DNA from: an uncultured Planctomycetaceae bacterium
GTDB taxonomy: Bacteria; Planctomycetota; Planctomycetia; Pirellulales; Lacipirellulaceae
Length of the DNA: 5,602 bases
Direction: 5' to 3'
NCBI GenBank assembly: GCA_937860165.1
Contig: CALMBE010000276.1
Location: forward strand, 1-5,602
Positions 1 through 5,427 of the stretch are shown in pieces. A program made the position numbers and the translations under genes. Under the pieces are notes generated by a model, which worked only from the letters and a program-made list of their open reading frames with translations, ran no database searches and was not told the origin of the DNA. The number at the start of each line of letters is the position of its first letter. Position 1 is the stretch's first letter.

Positions 1-167
1 GGAGTACCGCCGTGGCCATGGCACCCGCCATTGTGAAAAAGTCATTGGCCCTGGGGCATACGTCCGTGCAGTGGCTTCACGATGGAGGGGTGTCAAAAGC
101 GAACCATCCATTATACGCCTGATGCACCAAGAACCAACCGACGTTTTTTTGAGGATCGCAAATTATC

Positions 168-842
168 ATGGTTTCACCATATTTAAGGACTTGGGGGATT
201 TATTTAGTTCTGGTGCAGCTGACCCCGGCGATAGCTGCCCAGCCCCAGCGTGATTCCACCCGCTGGCAAGCCGACATCGACCAATTCCTGGTTGCCGACC
301 AGGAGCATCCCACCGCCCAGGGGGGAGTCGTCTTTGTCGGCAGCTCCAGCATCCGCATGTGGGACCTAGGGCAGTCTTTTCCCGGCCAAGGCTACCTGAA
401 TCGGGGTTTCGGGGGTTCGGAGATCGTCGACTCGACGCACTATTTTGCCGAGCTCGTGGGTAAGCACCAACCTGGAGTGGTTGTGTTCTACGCGGGTGAC
501 AATGATCTCGCGGCAGGGAATTCCGCTGAGCAAGCCCTTGCCGATTTCCGCAGCTTTGTCCGCAAGTTCAAATTGGAGCTCAGCGACAGCCGGCTCCTGT
601 TGATCGCGATCAAACCAAGTATCGCACGTTGGAACCTGGCCGACACGCTGCGGCAAGCCAATGCCCTGATCGCCGCCGATTGCGCAACCGATGACAAACT
701 GACCTTCGTCGATGTGTGGCCTGTGATGCTTGGCGCAGATGGTCAGCCTCGGGCCGATATTTTTCTCGAAGACGGACTCCACATGAATGCTGCGGGATAC
801 AAACTGTGGGTCGAGTTGATCACTCCCCTATTGAAGGAATGA
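168..842 (+). CDS. Secreted SGNH/GDSL-type hydrolase (esterase/lipase-like)
   Basis: A 224-residue exported hydrolase of the SGNH superfamily, probably an esterase, deacetylase or lipase acting outside the cytoplasm. The substrate cannot be read from the sequence. Residues 1-24 form a signal peptide: a short N-region with Arg7, a hydrophobic core, and an AIAA stretch with likely cleavage after residue 23 or 24. The SGNH blocks occur in order. Block I is FVGSSSIRMW (nucleophile Ser60). Block II is NRGFGGSE (residues 78-85, oxyanion Gly). Block III is AGDND (Asn112). Block V is EDGLHMN, giving the catalytic Asp202-x-x-His205 pair. All four catalytic elements are present and the length is normal for a single-domain member, so it should be active. 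The ATG start is chosen because it gives a clean signal peptide. GAGGA at 151-155 is a possible ribosome binding site, with a rather long 12-nt spacer. The gene stands alone on the plus strand and its stop lies 1 nt from an inverted-repeat element. Confidence 0.9.
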   Translation: MVSPYLRTWGIYLVLVQLTPAIAAQPQRDSTRWQADIDQFLVADQEHPTAQGGVVFVGSSSIRMWDLGQSFPGQGYLNRGFGGSEIVDSTHYFAELVGKHQPGVVVFYAGDNDLAAGNSAEQALADFRSFVRKFKLELSDSRLLLIAIKPSIARWNLADTLRQANALIAADCATDDKLTFVDVWPVMLGADGQPRADIFLEDGLHMNAAGYKLWVELITPLLKE

Positions 843-843
843 A

Positions 844-942
844 TAATTCGACTGTATCCGGTCTACCACCCGTGGTGTTTTTTGTAATGAACCTTGCACG
901 ACCGGTGGTAGGAAAACGTCCCAACCGGATACAGTCGAATTA
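844..942. repeat. 99-bp inverted-repeat element, MITE-like or long terminator hairpin
   Basis: Outer arms of 19 bp are perfectly complementary: TAATTCGACTGTATCCGGT at 844-862 pairs with 924-942. The pairing continues with a second 8-bp block, CTACCACC at 863-870 against GGTGGTAG at 904-911, leaving a 12-nt bulge on the right side (912-923). The total is 27 bp of perfect pairing around a 33-nt loop. Both ends of the element are TA dinucleotides, which would fit insertion at a TA target as in Tc1/mariner-IS630-type miniature elements. The element begins 1 nt after the stop of the SGNH hydrolase gene, so it could also act as its transcript end or protect the mRNA 3' end. It encodes no protein. 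That it is mobile is inference. Confidence 0.75.
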
Positions 943-968
943 ACCACTAAGGCACGAAGATCGTAGAC

Positions 969-1001
969 GTAGGCCGGAACGAGATACTCCGAAGTTCCGG
1001 C
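969..1001 (+). repeat. REP-like palindromic unit (GTAG + hairpin)
   Basis: The tetranucleotide GTAG (969-972) directly precedes an 8-bp perfect stem, GCCGGAAC at 973-980 with GTTCCGGC at 994-1001, around a 13-nt loop. This is the architecture of REP sequences recognised by RAYT (TnpA-REP) Y1 transposases: a GTAG/GGAG foot followed by a GC-rich palindrome. It lies in a convergent intergenic gap, a common place for REPs. No RAYT gene is in the window, and copy number cannot be judged from one window. Confidence 0.5.
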
Positions 1002-1016
1002 ACAGCGCCTGGGCGA

Positions 1017-1039
1017 GCCGGGTCGTCTCCGACCCCGGC
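1017..1039. terminator. GC-rich hairpin between convergent genes, possible terminator
   Basis: GCCGGGTCG (1017-1025), loop TCTC (1026-1029) and CGACCC-C-GGC (1030-1039) form a 9-bp stem with one bulged C. On the minus strand it starts 3 nt after the stop of the lipoprotein gene, the right place for a terminator of the DUF1559-lipoprotein operon. No T-tract follows on either strand, so classical intrinsic termination is doubtful. It may instead be a second unit of the REP-like cluster beginning at 969. Confidence 0.4.
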
Positions 1040-1042
1040 GTC

Positions 1043-1405
1043 TCAATCGAGGGCGATCACAAGCTCTTGCCCGGGCGCGACCTGGACCGTCCTTTGCAGG
1101 TCGGGCTCGAGATACTGGGGAGGAATTTTGCCCAACACTTGCTGTGATTCAGGTGTCGACTGAACCAGGGAGTAAGCATACTTCCCAGAGATCAGTTCGC
1201 CTTGAAAGGTGCCATCCGGCTTCACAGGCAAGCTCTTCTGGTGCCCATTGTCGAGCGGTTGAAAGGAAACCGCCACATTGCCAACGGGCTGCCCGGCAAG
1301 GGACACCTTGCCCACCACACTCACGGGGGTACTTTTCAGACCAGGTTGTGGCGAGCCACAACCGATGACGCCCAGCAGGGCGATTGCTGTCAGAAAACTT
1401 CGCAT
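1043..1405 (-). CDS. Small lipoprotein with carboxypeptidase-regulatory-like fold, partner of DUF1559 protein
   Basis: A 120-residue predicted lipoprotein. The short signal peptide ends in a lipobox, VIGC, with Cys16 as the lipidated residue after signal peptidase II cleavage. The remainder reads as one small beta-sandwich of the transthyretin/carboxypeptidase-regulatory type. VVGKVSLAGQPVGNVAVSFQP is replaced here by its key features: G-x-V-x-L-x-G-x-P-V near residues 31-41, then a PDGTF turn near residues 63-67 and a GKY near 74-76. Small proteins like this very often sit directly downstream of DUF1559 genes in planctomycetes, and here the gap is only 15 nt, indicating one transcript. The start codon is preceded by AGGAG (1414-1418 on the opposite strand) with an 8-nt spacer. 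A nearby upstream ATG at 1410 is out of frame. The specific function is unknown; a periplasmic or surface-anchored structural role is inference. Confidence 0.8.
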   Translation of the reverse strand: MRSFLTAIALLGVIGCGSPQPGLKSTPVSVVGKVSLAGQPVGNVAVSFQPLDNGHQKSLPVKPDGTFQGELISGKYAYSLVQSTPESQQVLGKIPPQYLEPDLQRTVQVAPGQELVIALD

Positions 1406-1420
1406 CGCATCAACTCCTGT

Positions 1421-2614
1421 TTATAGTTTTACATCCAGCGTCTGGCCATCCTCGGCCCCGACCAGCCATTTCACGACAACACCGTCCATCGAGTCGGCAA
1501 AGAAATGGACCGACCCGTCTCCCATGGTGGCGTTGACACCCCCAGAATGGAAGGAAAACGGCTCGTCGTTGGGGCCGCAATTGTTGACCGACCAACGGCA
1601 CTCTGGTGGCCCGCCATCGGGAAAAGAGTAGTTATTGAGCTGCGCGGCGCGGGAAGCGGGGCTGACGGCATTGCTGGGACCCGAATATCCGTTGCCCACT
1701 GCATCGGCATCGGCCCAAGCGAACACCCGGCGACCATTGGCACCACTGGACATGTTGATGGGGTCGGCAGCACCGCTCACAGGCGTGAACCGATGGGAGT
1801 AAGCACCATAGTTCTCGACATCGGGATGCGAACGACCGGCGTCTTCGATCCACATGATCGTGTTGCTGGAACCATCGGTCACGCGACCGAATCCGCCCCC
1901 ATCGCAATTCAATAGCGGAGCGACCACTTGACTCAACCACGCGGCGGACCCACTCCCCGGAGTTCGCATACCATAGGTCGCAGAATCGGTACGAGCGTCG
2001 ACATCCGAGAGTGCCACGATCATGTAATCAATGGGCCCATAGCCGTGGATCGGATCCCTCGACCCATTGGTGATCGGAGTGGTGGGACAAACAAATGCAC
2101 TGATCTGACTCTTGGCCGCCACTTGGCCCTGCGGATGGGCCGGGTCGTCGTAACTCCGACCTTTCGCCTCGGGGTGCAAGAGGCAACCGGTAGGAGTCGT
2201 GAGCGACGTGCCGGTACCACTGGGCGTGGCACTGTAAACCGTCACGGGGTTGGCCTCGTGATCGAACATATCGTAAACGGTTTGTTGTTCGATGTAAGGC
2301 AAGATGAACGTGGCCGTCGAATGGATCATGTAGGTGGTCGAGGCCCCGCCCGTGGAGTCGCACTGTCCACTGGGGGGAAGTTGCTTTCTGGCCGACTCAA
2401 AGTTCAGGGCCCCCAGGCCCAACTGCTTCATATTGTTACCGCACTGCATTCGGCGAGCCGCCTCGCGGGCAGCTTGAATCGCGGGGAGCAACAGAGCCAC
2501 CAGAACGCCAATGATGGCAATCACCACCAACAGTTCCACGAGGGTAAAACCACGGGTTTTCTCCGTAACCGCCGCCTGTGTCCGAGAACTTCGTGACCGA
2601 AAGTTTTGAAACAT
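1421..2614 (-). CDS. DUF1559 domain-containing prepilin-like protein (H-x9-DG type)
   Basis: A 397-residue member of the DUF1559 family, which is greatly expanded in planctomycetes. The N-terminus carries a class III/type IV pilin signal: a basic leader, then RGFTLVELLVVIAIIGVLVA. Cleavage by prepilin peptidase is expected between Gly22 and Phe23, with the conserved Glu at mature position 5 (Glu27). The hydrophobic helix continues into the family signature LLLPAIQAAREAARRMQC and NNMKQLGLGALNFES (residues 41-74). The body has the conserved VTDGSSNTIMWIEDAGR segment (about 245-261). The C-terminus contains the family motif H-x9-DG at His356/Asp366-Gly367, followed by GSVHFF. The start has AAAGGG as ribosome binding site (2620-2625 on the opposite strand) with a 5-nt spacer. 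It is the first gene of a pair with the lipoprotein gene. Family members are assumed to be exported through a pseudopilin or type II secretion-like route, but their role is not established. Confidence 0.95.
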   Translation of the reverse strand: MFQNFRSRSSRTQAAVTEKTRGFTLVELLVVIAIIGVLVALLLPAIQAAREAARRMQCGNNMKQLGLGALNFESARKQLPPSGQCDSTGGASTTYMIHSTATFILPYIEQQTVYDMFDHEANPVTVYSATPSGTGTSLTTPTGCLLHPEAKGRSYDDPAHPQGQVAAKSQISAFVCPTTPITNGSRDPIHGYGPIDYMIVALSDVDARTDSATYGMRTPGSGSAAWLSQVVAPLLNCDGGGFGRVTDGSSNTIMWIEDAGRSHPDVENYGAYSHRFTPVSGAADPINMSSGANGRRVFAWADADAVGNGYSGPSNAVSPASRAAQLNNYSFPDGGPPECRWSVNNCGPNDEPFSFHSGGVNATMGDGSVHFFADSMDGVVVKWLVGAEDGQTLDVKL

Positions 2615-2698
2615 AATCGCCCTTTACAATTAAACAGCCAGAAAGGCGCTGATCCCCGCCGGTGGAACAGCTCGAAACTTGAGATAAGGGCAATTTTA

Positions 2699-2748
2699 GA
2701 AGATTCGGTTAAGATTCGATGAGCAAAATGTGAAGATTCAGTGAATCT
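2699..2748 (-). promoter_or_regulatory. Candidate operator upstream of the DUF1559 gene: phased AAGATTC repeats and palindrome
   Basis: In the 153-bp gap upstream of the DUF1559 start there are three exact AAGATTC copies in the same orientation, at 2700-2706, 2711-2717 and 2733-2739. They are spaced 11 and 22 bp start to start, so they fall on one face of the helix. The third copy is part of the 15-bp palindrome AGATTCAGTGAATCT (2734-2748). This arrangement resembles a regulator-binding region about 85-135 bp upstream of the start codon. A -10-like TAAAAT (minus strand, near 2692-2697) sits just downstream, without a convincing -35 at normal spacing. The palindrome could alternatively be a weak transcript end for the PEP-CTERM gene, whose stop is 19 nt away. 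Confidence 0.4.
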
Positions 2749-2767
2749 CAATCCTGCGTCGGGTCGC

Positions 2768-3685
2768 TTACTTGAGCCGCGCACGCAGTAAGCGGAGAGC
2801 GACAAGCGAGAATATCAGTGTCAACCCGCTCGGCTCCGGAACCGGCGAGGCCGCTTCAGCGTCCGTGGCAGCAGCAGTAAACGGAATCCCCGTGCCGTAC
2901 TTCGCCTGCCAATCGCCAAGCTCCCCCACGTTCGTGTCGCGCTGCCACTTCAAAAAATCGCGGCCATCGACGTCGCCGTCGCAATCGAAGTCGCCCAGAC
3001 CGCAAGCGACGGGGGCATCGAACACGACCAATGCACCGAGAAAATCACCCGTGGGAACCAGTTCTGAATCGACAATTTCGCCCTGTAGGATCGCCGCGAG
3101 TTGGCCCTGGTCGTTCAGCCCTGACCCTACACCCCCGCCTGTCCCTGAGATTGACCCGGTGAGGCCTTGAAATAACACAGAATCGACTCGCATCAAATCT
3201 CCGTCGATGACTACAACATCTCCCGAGCCAACGACTCTCTGAAGCACTCCTGAAGAATCGGTCGAAAATAAAGCGCGTGAGCTACTTTCGCTCAGCTGCG
3301 CGATGAACGCCACGTGGCCTGGCCGATTGATCGCCAGGTCGAGAATATTCAAGTAGTTGAGCGAGGTATCGGGTGCAGGCTCTCCCTGGAGTGCGAGCGC
3401 CGTGAGCACCCCCGGTGCCGTTTCGCGCCATACCCCATCTTTGCCGTCGGCGAGTGTAGCCGTAAATACCGAGAGACCAGCGGCATCAATCAACGGCTCA
3501 CCGAGACTCTGAAAAGTACTCGATGAACCGGGTGCCGCCTCGCTTTCATACACAACCTTTTCGACGACACCGTCGCGTTCGACCCAAATCCCTACGCGCA
3601 AGTTTCCAGCGATCAGGCCCGTCAACGTGAGTTTATCTATCGTCATGCCCTTGCCAAGGAACGCCGCGCGGCGGCGGCACGTCAC
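2768..3685 (-). CDS. PEP-CTERM protein with NxxGxxAF repeats and dockerin-like loop, N-terminus missing
   Basis: The C-terminal part of an exported repeat protein. Three repeats of the choice-of-anchor NxxGxxAF type are visible. The best is NRPGHVAF at residues 120-127. DAAGLSVF (67-74) and NDQGQLAA (191-198) are degenerate, and repeat units contain GIW/GVW and GEPAP elements. A single dockerin-like calcium loop follows, with Asp232, 234, 236, 238 and 243 in the 1-3-5-7-12 positions, then a WQxKYG segment near 259-264. The end is a PEP-CTERM sorting signal: VPEPSG (282-287), a short hydrophobic helix, and an Arg-rich tail. Such tails are processed by exosortase. There is no signal peptide: the open frame begins with a GTG and an Arg-rich stretch, and an internal ATG lies at 3646. 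I therefore read it as 5'-truncated, with a break around 3650-3700. The exact start is arbitrary, and the fragment is unlikely to be exported as it stands. Confidence 0.75.
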   Translation of the reverse strand: MTCRRRAAFLGKGMTIDKLTLTGLIAGNLRVGIWVERDGVVEKVVYESEAAPGSSSTFQSLGEPLIDAAGLSVFTATLADGKDGVWRETAPGVLTALALQGEPAPDTSLNYLNILDLAINRPGHVAFIAQLSESSSRALFSTDSSGVLQRVVGSGDVVVIDGDLMRVDSVLFQGLTGSISGTGGGVGSGLNDQGQLAAILQGEIVDSELVPTGDFLGALVVFDAPVACGLGDFDCDGDVDGRDFLKWQRDTNVGELGDWQAKYGTGIPFTAAATDAEAASPVPEPSGLTLIFSLVALRLLRARLK

Positions 3686-3714
3686 AAGCCGGGCAATCGA
3701 TCGGCGCCGGACTG

Positions 3715-4017
3715 GTGCTCGATGCGTCGAAGCAAGTCGCGTTGACGAACACCGGGGACGTCCTCGCCGAAGCGCTGGTGCTCCACTTCATCGACGACCT
3801 CGACTCGAAGCTCAACCAGTTCCGCAACCTCCGCGAAGCCGGAACCGGGATCGTCTACCAGAAGGGCCTGGGGCGCTTCGTCTATCTACCGCCTGACCAG
3901 CCGTTGATCACGGCGGCGAGCGTGCTGACTGGGGCACAGCCGGAGAACGGGGACGGGGGAGGGGAAGCGGTGATGGAGGTTGTGGCGGCTCCTCAGAACC
4001 GGTTGTTGTTCGAGTAG
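3715..4017 (+). CDS. C-terminal fragment resembling a YhaM-type HD 3'-5' exoribonuclease
   Basis: A 100-residue open frame starting at a GTG. The segment EALVLHFIDDLDSKLNQF (about residues 19-36) matches the stretch after the HD catalytic region in YhaM-family 3'-5' exoribonucleases (typically xEALxLHYxDDLDAK), where an Asp helps complete the metal site. The rest is a C-terminal tail ending in QNRLLFE. Complete family members are over 300 residues with an OB-fold and an HD domain, both absent here, so this would be the last quarter or less of a gene. The frame is open back to 3631, but the upstream Gly- and Ser-rich translation does not look like the HD domain, which suggests the break lies between about 3650 and 3730. 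No ribosome binding site is evident. It is probably not functional. The family assignment rests on one motif. Confidence 0.45.
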   Translation: MLDASKQVALTNTGDVLAEALVLHFIDDLDSKLNQFRNLREAGTGIVYQKGLGRFVYLPPDQPLITAASVLTGAQPENGDGGGEAVMEVVAAPQNRLLFE

Positions 4018-4186
4018 GCGGGTTCGGCCGGTAGGCAATCTTTGCACCTGCCGCCGCGGCGTGCAGGCTGAGGCCCAGAGCTTCTGCCATCTTCAGGATG
4101 GTGGCGAACTCTGGATTTCCCGATAGCGCCAGCTCCGCACCCGCTTTCGCTGCTGCCACTATGCATAGGGCACTGCTGTCCCACAA
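3908..4186 (-). pseudogene. Remnant of HigA-like addiction-module antidote (HTH) gene, cut by the IS
   Basis: On the minus strand, the segment SGNPEFATILKMAEALGLSL (about 4064-4123) closely resembles the final helices of the XRE/HigA-like 'addiction module antidote' family, where GNPxFATxLKVLxALGLxL follows the DNA-recognition helix. The N-terminal half of such a protein (about 50-60 residues with the HTH) is missing. The frame instead begins inside the left inverted repeat of the IS, with a TTG at 4186. Only about 15 residues between the IS end and the motif could be native. No natural stop follows the motif: the frame runs on as a Pro- and Arg-rich tail antisense to the 3715-4017 fragment, until 3908. 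That tail is probably not real coding sequence. A matching HigB/RelE toxin gene is not visible. Confidence 0.4.
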
Positions 4187-4189
4187 ACT
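4171..4189 (+). repeat. Left terminal inverted repeat of the IS
   Basis: CACTGCTGTCCCACAAACT is the exact reverse complement of 5427-5445. Pairing stops sharply at both edges: 4170 against 5446, and 4190 against 5426, are mismatched. Confidence 0.92.
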
Positions 4190-4220
4190 GGTGAAAAGAA
4201 GGCCTGATTCCCGAGCCCTT

Positions 4221-4229
4221 TGCTACAAT
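4221..4229 (+). promoter_or_regulatory. Extended -10 promoter for the transposase
   Basis: TGCTACAAT (4221-4229) is a TGn-extended -10 box one base off TATAAT. It lies 47 nt before the proposed TTG start, inside the IS left end. No good -35 is seen at 17 bp, which extended -10 promoters tolerate. The upstream in-frame ATG (4228) lies within this box and so could not be translated from this promoter. Confidence 0.4.
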
Positions 4230-4275
4230 GGAGGTTGCAGACCAAACCATTGACAACAAAGGGAGGAACCAGGCC

Positions 4276-5427
4276 TTGGCTCATGATTCTACCGTTTTTT
4301 CCCAGCTCCTCAAAGTACTTCCGCGACATGAATTCCAGGCAGCCGCCGTTCGGCACCATCGGGGCAGGAATCTGCGTGCGATGAGTCGGTGGAATCAGTT
4401 CCTTGCCCTGTCCGTGGCGCATTTGACCGGTCGGACCAGCCTGCGGGATCTGGTGGCGAACTTCGAGGCCCAGATCCGGAAGCTGTATCACCTCGGAGGA
4501 CGGGCGATCACCCGCTCGTCGTTGGCCCGGGTCAACCGCGATCAGCCGGCCTCGCTGTTCGAGGAGATCTTCCACAAGCTGCTGGCTCGGACCCAGCGGC
4601 ATGCGCCCGGTCATCGGTTCCGGTTCAAGGGCAAGCTCTTCTCTCTGGACGCCTCGCTGATCGAGCTCACCGCATCGCTGTTCCCTTGGGCCAAGTACCA
4701 GGCGACGAAAGGGGCGATCAAGATCCATGTCGGTCTGGATCACGACGGGTACCTCCCCGCCTTCCTGACGGTCACCGAGGGCAAGCAGCACGAAATCCAT
4801 TGGGCTCGGGCCCTCGAGCTTCCAGCGGGAAGCGTCGTGGTCTTCGACCGCGGGTTCTATGACTACCAGTTGTTCCATCGACTGAATCAAAAGAAGATAC
4901 GGTTTGTCACCCGGCTCAAGAGAGACATCCCCTACACCGTTCTCGATCGTCGCCAGGTCCGCCCAGGCTCCGGTCTCACCTCGGATCAGACGATCCGGCT
5001 CCAGGGCAGGAAGGCCCTCTCCTATGGGCTGGTTTTGCGCCGGGTCGGCTACCGGGATCCGCAGACCGGCAGGCACTACGTCTTCCTCACCAACGCCACA
5101 GACCTGGCCGCTTCCACCATCGCCCAGCTCTACCAGGAACGCTGGAAGATCGAGCTCTTCTTCAAGTGGATCAAGCAAAACCTCAAGATCAAGAGCTTCC
5201 TCGGGACTTCTTCCAATGCCATCCTCAGCCAACTCTGGGTCGCCCTCTGCGTCTACCTGCTGCTGGCGTACCTCCACTTCCTCGCCGCCAACGGCTGGTC
5301 CATGCGACAGCTCCTGCGCCTGCTACAGCTCAACCTCTTCGAACGGCGAGGCCTCGCAGACCTACTCAAGCCGCCAGATACATCCTCACCTCCGGCTCCT
5401 GCTCAACTCGCTTTGGAGATCGCGTGA
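4276..5427 (+). CDS. IS4-family DDE transposase
   Basis: The transposase that cuts and joins the element's ends, about 383 residues from the TTG at 4276. The N-terminus (VFSQLLKVLPRHEF, then W-x-Q-F-L and LTGRTSLRDL) is the DUF4372-type leading domain common in this IS4 subgroup. The catalytic triad is visible. Asp125 lies in LFSLDASLIEL and Asp191 in VVFDRGFYDY. Glu293 lies in the IS4 signature Y-x2-R-x3-E-x6-K, which is complete here as YQERWKIELFFKWIK. A frame-consistent ATG exists at 4228, giving 399 residues. The TTG is preferred because GGGAGG (4261-4266) precedes it with a 9-nt spacer, because relatives begin with a MAHxxTVF-like sequence right there, and because the ATG falls inside the likely -10 box. 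No frameshift or stop interrupts the gene, so it could be active. A 372-residue antisense frame over it is a codon-usage shadow. Confidence 0.92.
   Translation: MAHDSTVFSQLLKVLPRHEFQAAAVRHHRGRNLRAMSRWNQFLALSVAHLTGRTSLRDLVANFEAQIRKLYHLGGRAITRSSLARVNRDQPASLFEEIFHKLLARTQRHAPGHRFRFKGKLFSLDASLIELTASLFPWAKYQATKGAIKIHVGLDHDGYLPAFLTVTEGKQHEIHWARALELPAGSVVVFDRGFYDYQLFHRLNQKKIRFVTRLKRDIPYTVLDRRQVRPGSGLTSDQTIRLQGRKALSYGLVLRRVGYRDPQTGRHYVFLTNATDLAASTIAQLYQERWKIELFFKWIKQNLKIKSFLGTSSNAILSQLWVALCVYLLLAYLHFLAANGWSMRQLLRLLQLNLFERRGLADLLKPPDTSSPPAPAQLALEIA

Noticed and set aside
3..122. Open plus-strand frame from the left edge (about 39 residues, ending ...KANHPLYA), possible 3' end of an upstream gene
   Set aside because: Too short, with no recognisable motif. 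Another frame is equally open from the edge, so coding is not supported.
943..960. ACCACTAAGGCACGAAG stretch between the two repeat elements, like a unit of short tandem repeats seen in environmental bacteria
   Set aside because: Only one copy is present here, so no repeat array can be claimed.
1928..2596. 222-residue plus-strand open frame opposite the DUF1559 gene
   Set aside because: Arg/Gly-rich translation with no domain features. It lies wholly antisense to a well-supported family member.
2772..3170. 132-residue plus-strand open frame opposite the PEP-CTERM gene
   Set aside because: Ser/Pro/Arg-rich shadow translation. The opposite strand has the dockerin-like loop, NxxGxxAF repeats and sorting signal.
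3627..3896. 89-residue plus-strand open frame overlapping the YhaM-like fragment
   Set aside because: Arg-rich shadow in another frame. The 3715-4017 frame carries the recognisable LHFIDDLDSK motif.
4159..5277. 372-residue minus-strand open frame opposite the transposase
   Set aside because: Acidic, Gly/Pro/Leu-rich low-complexity translation typical of the antisense of a GC-rich gene. The plus-strand frame has a complete DDE transposase with catalytic motifs.
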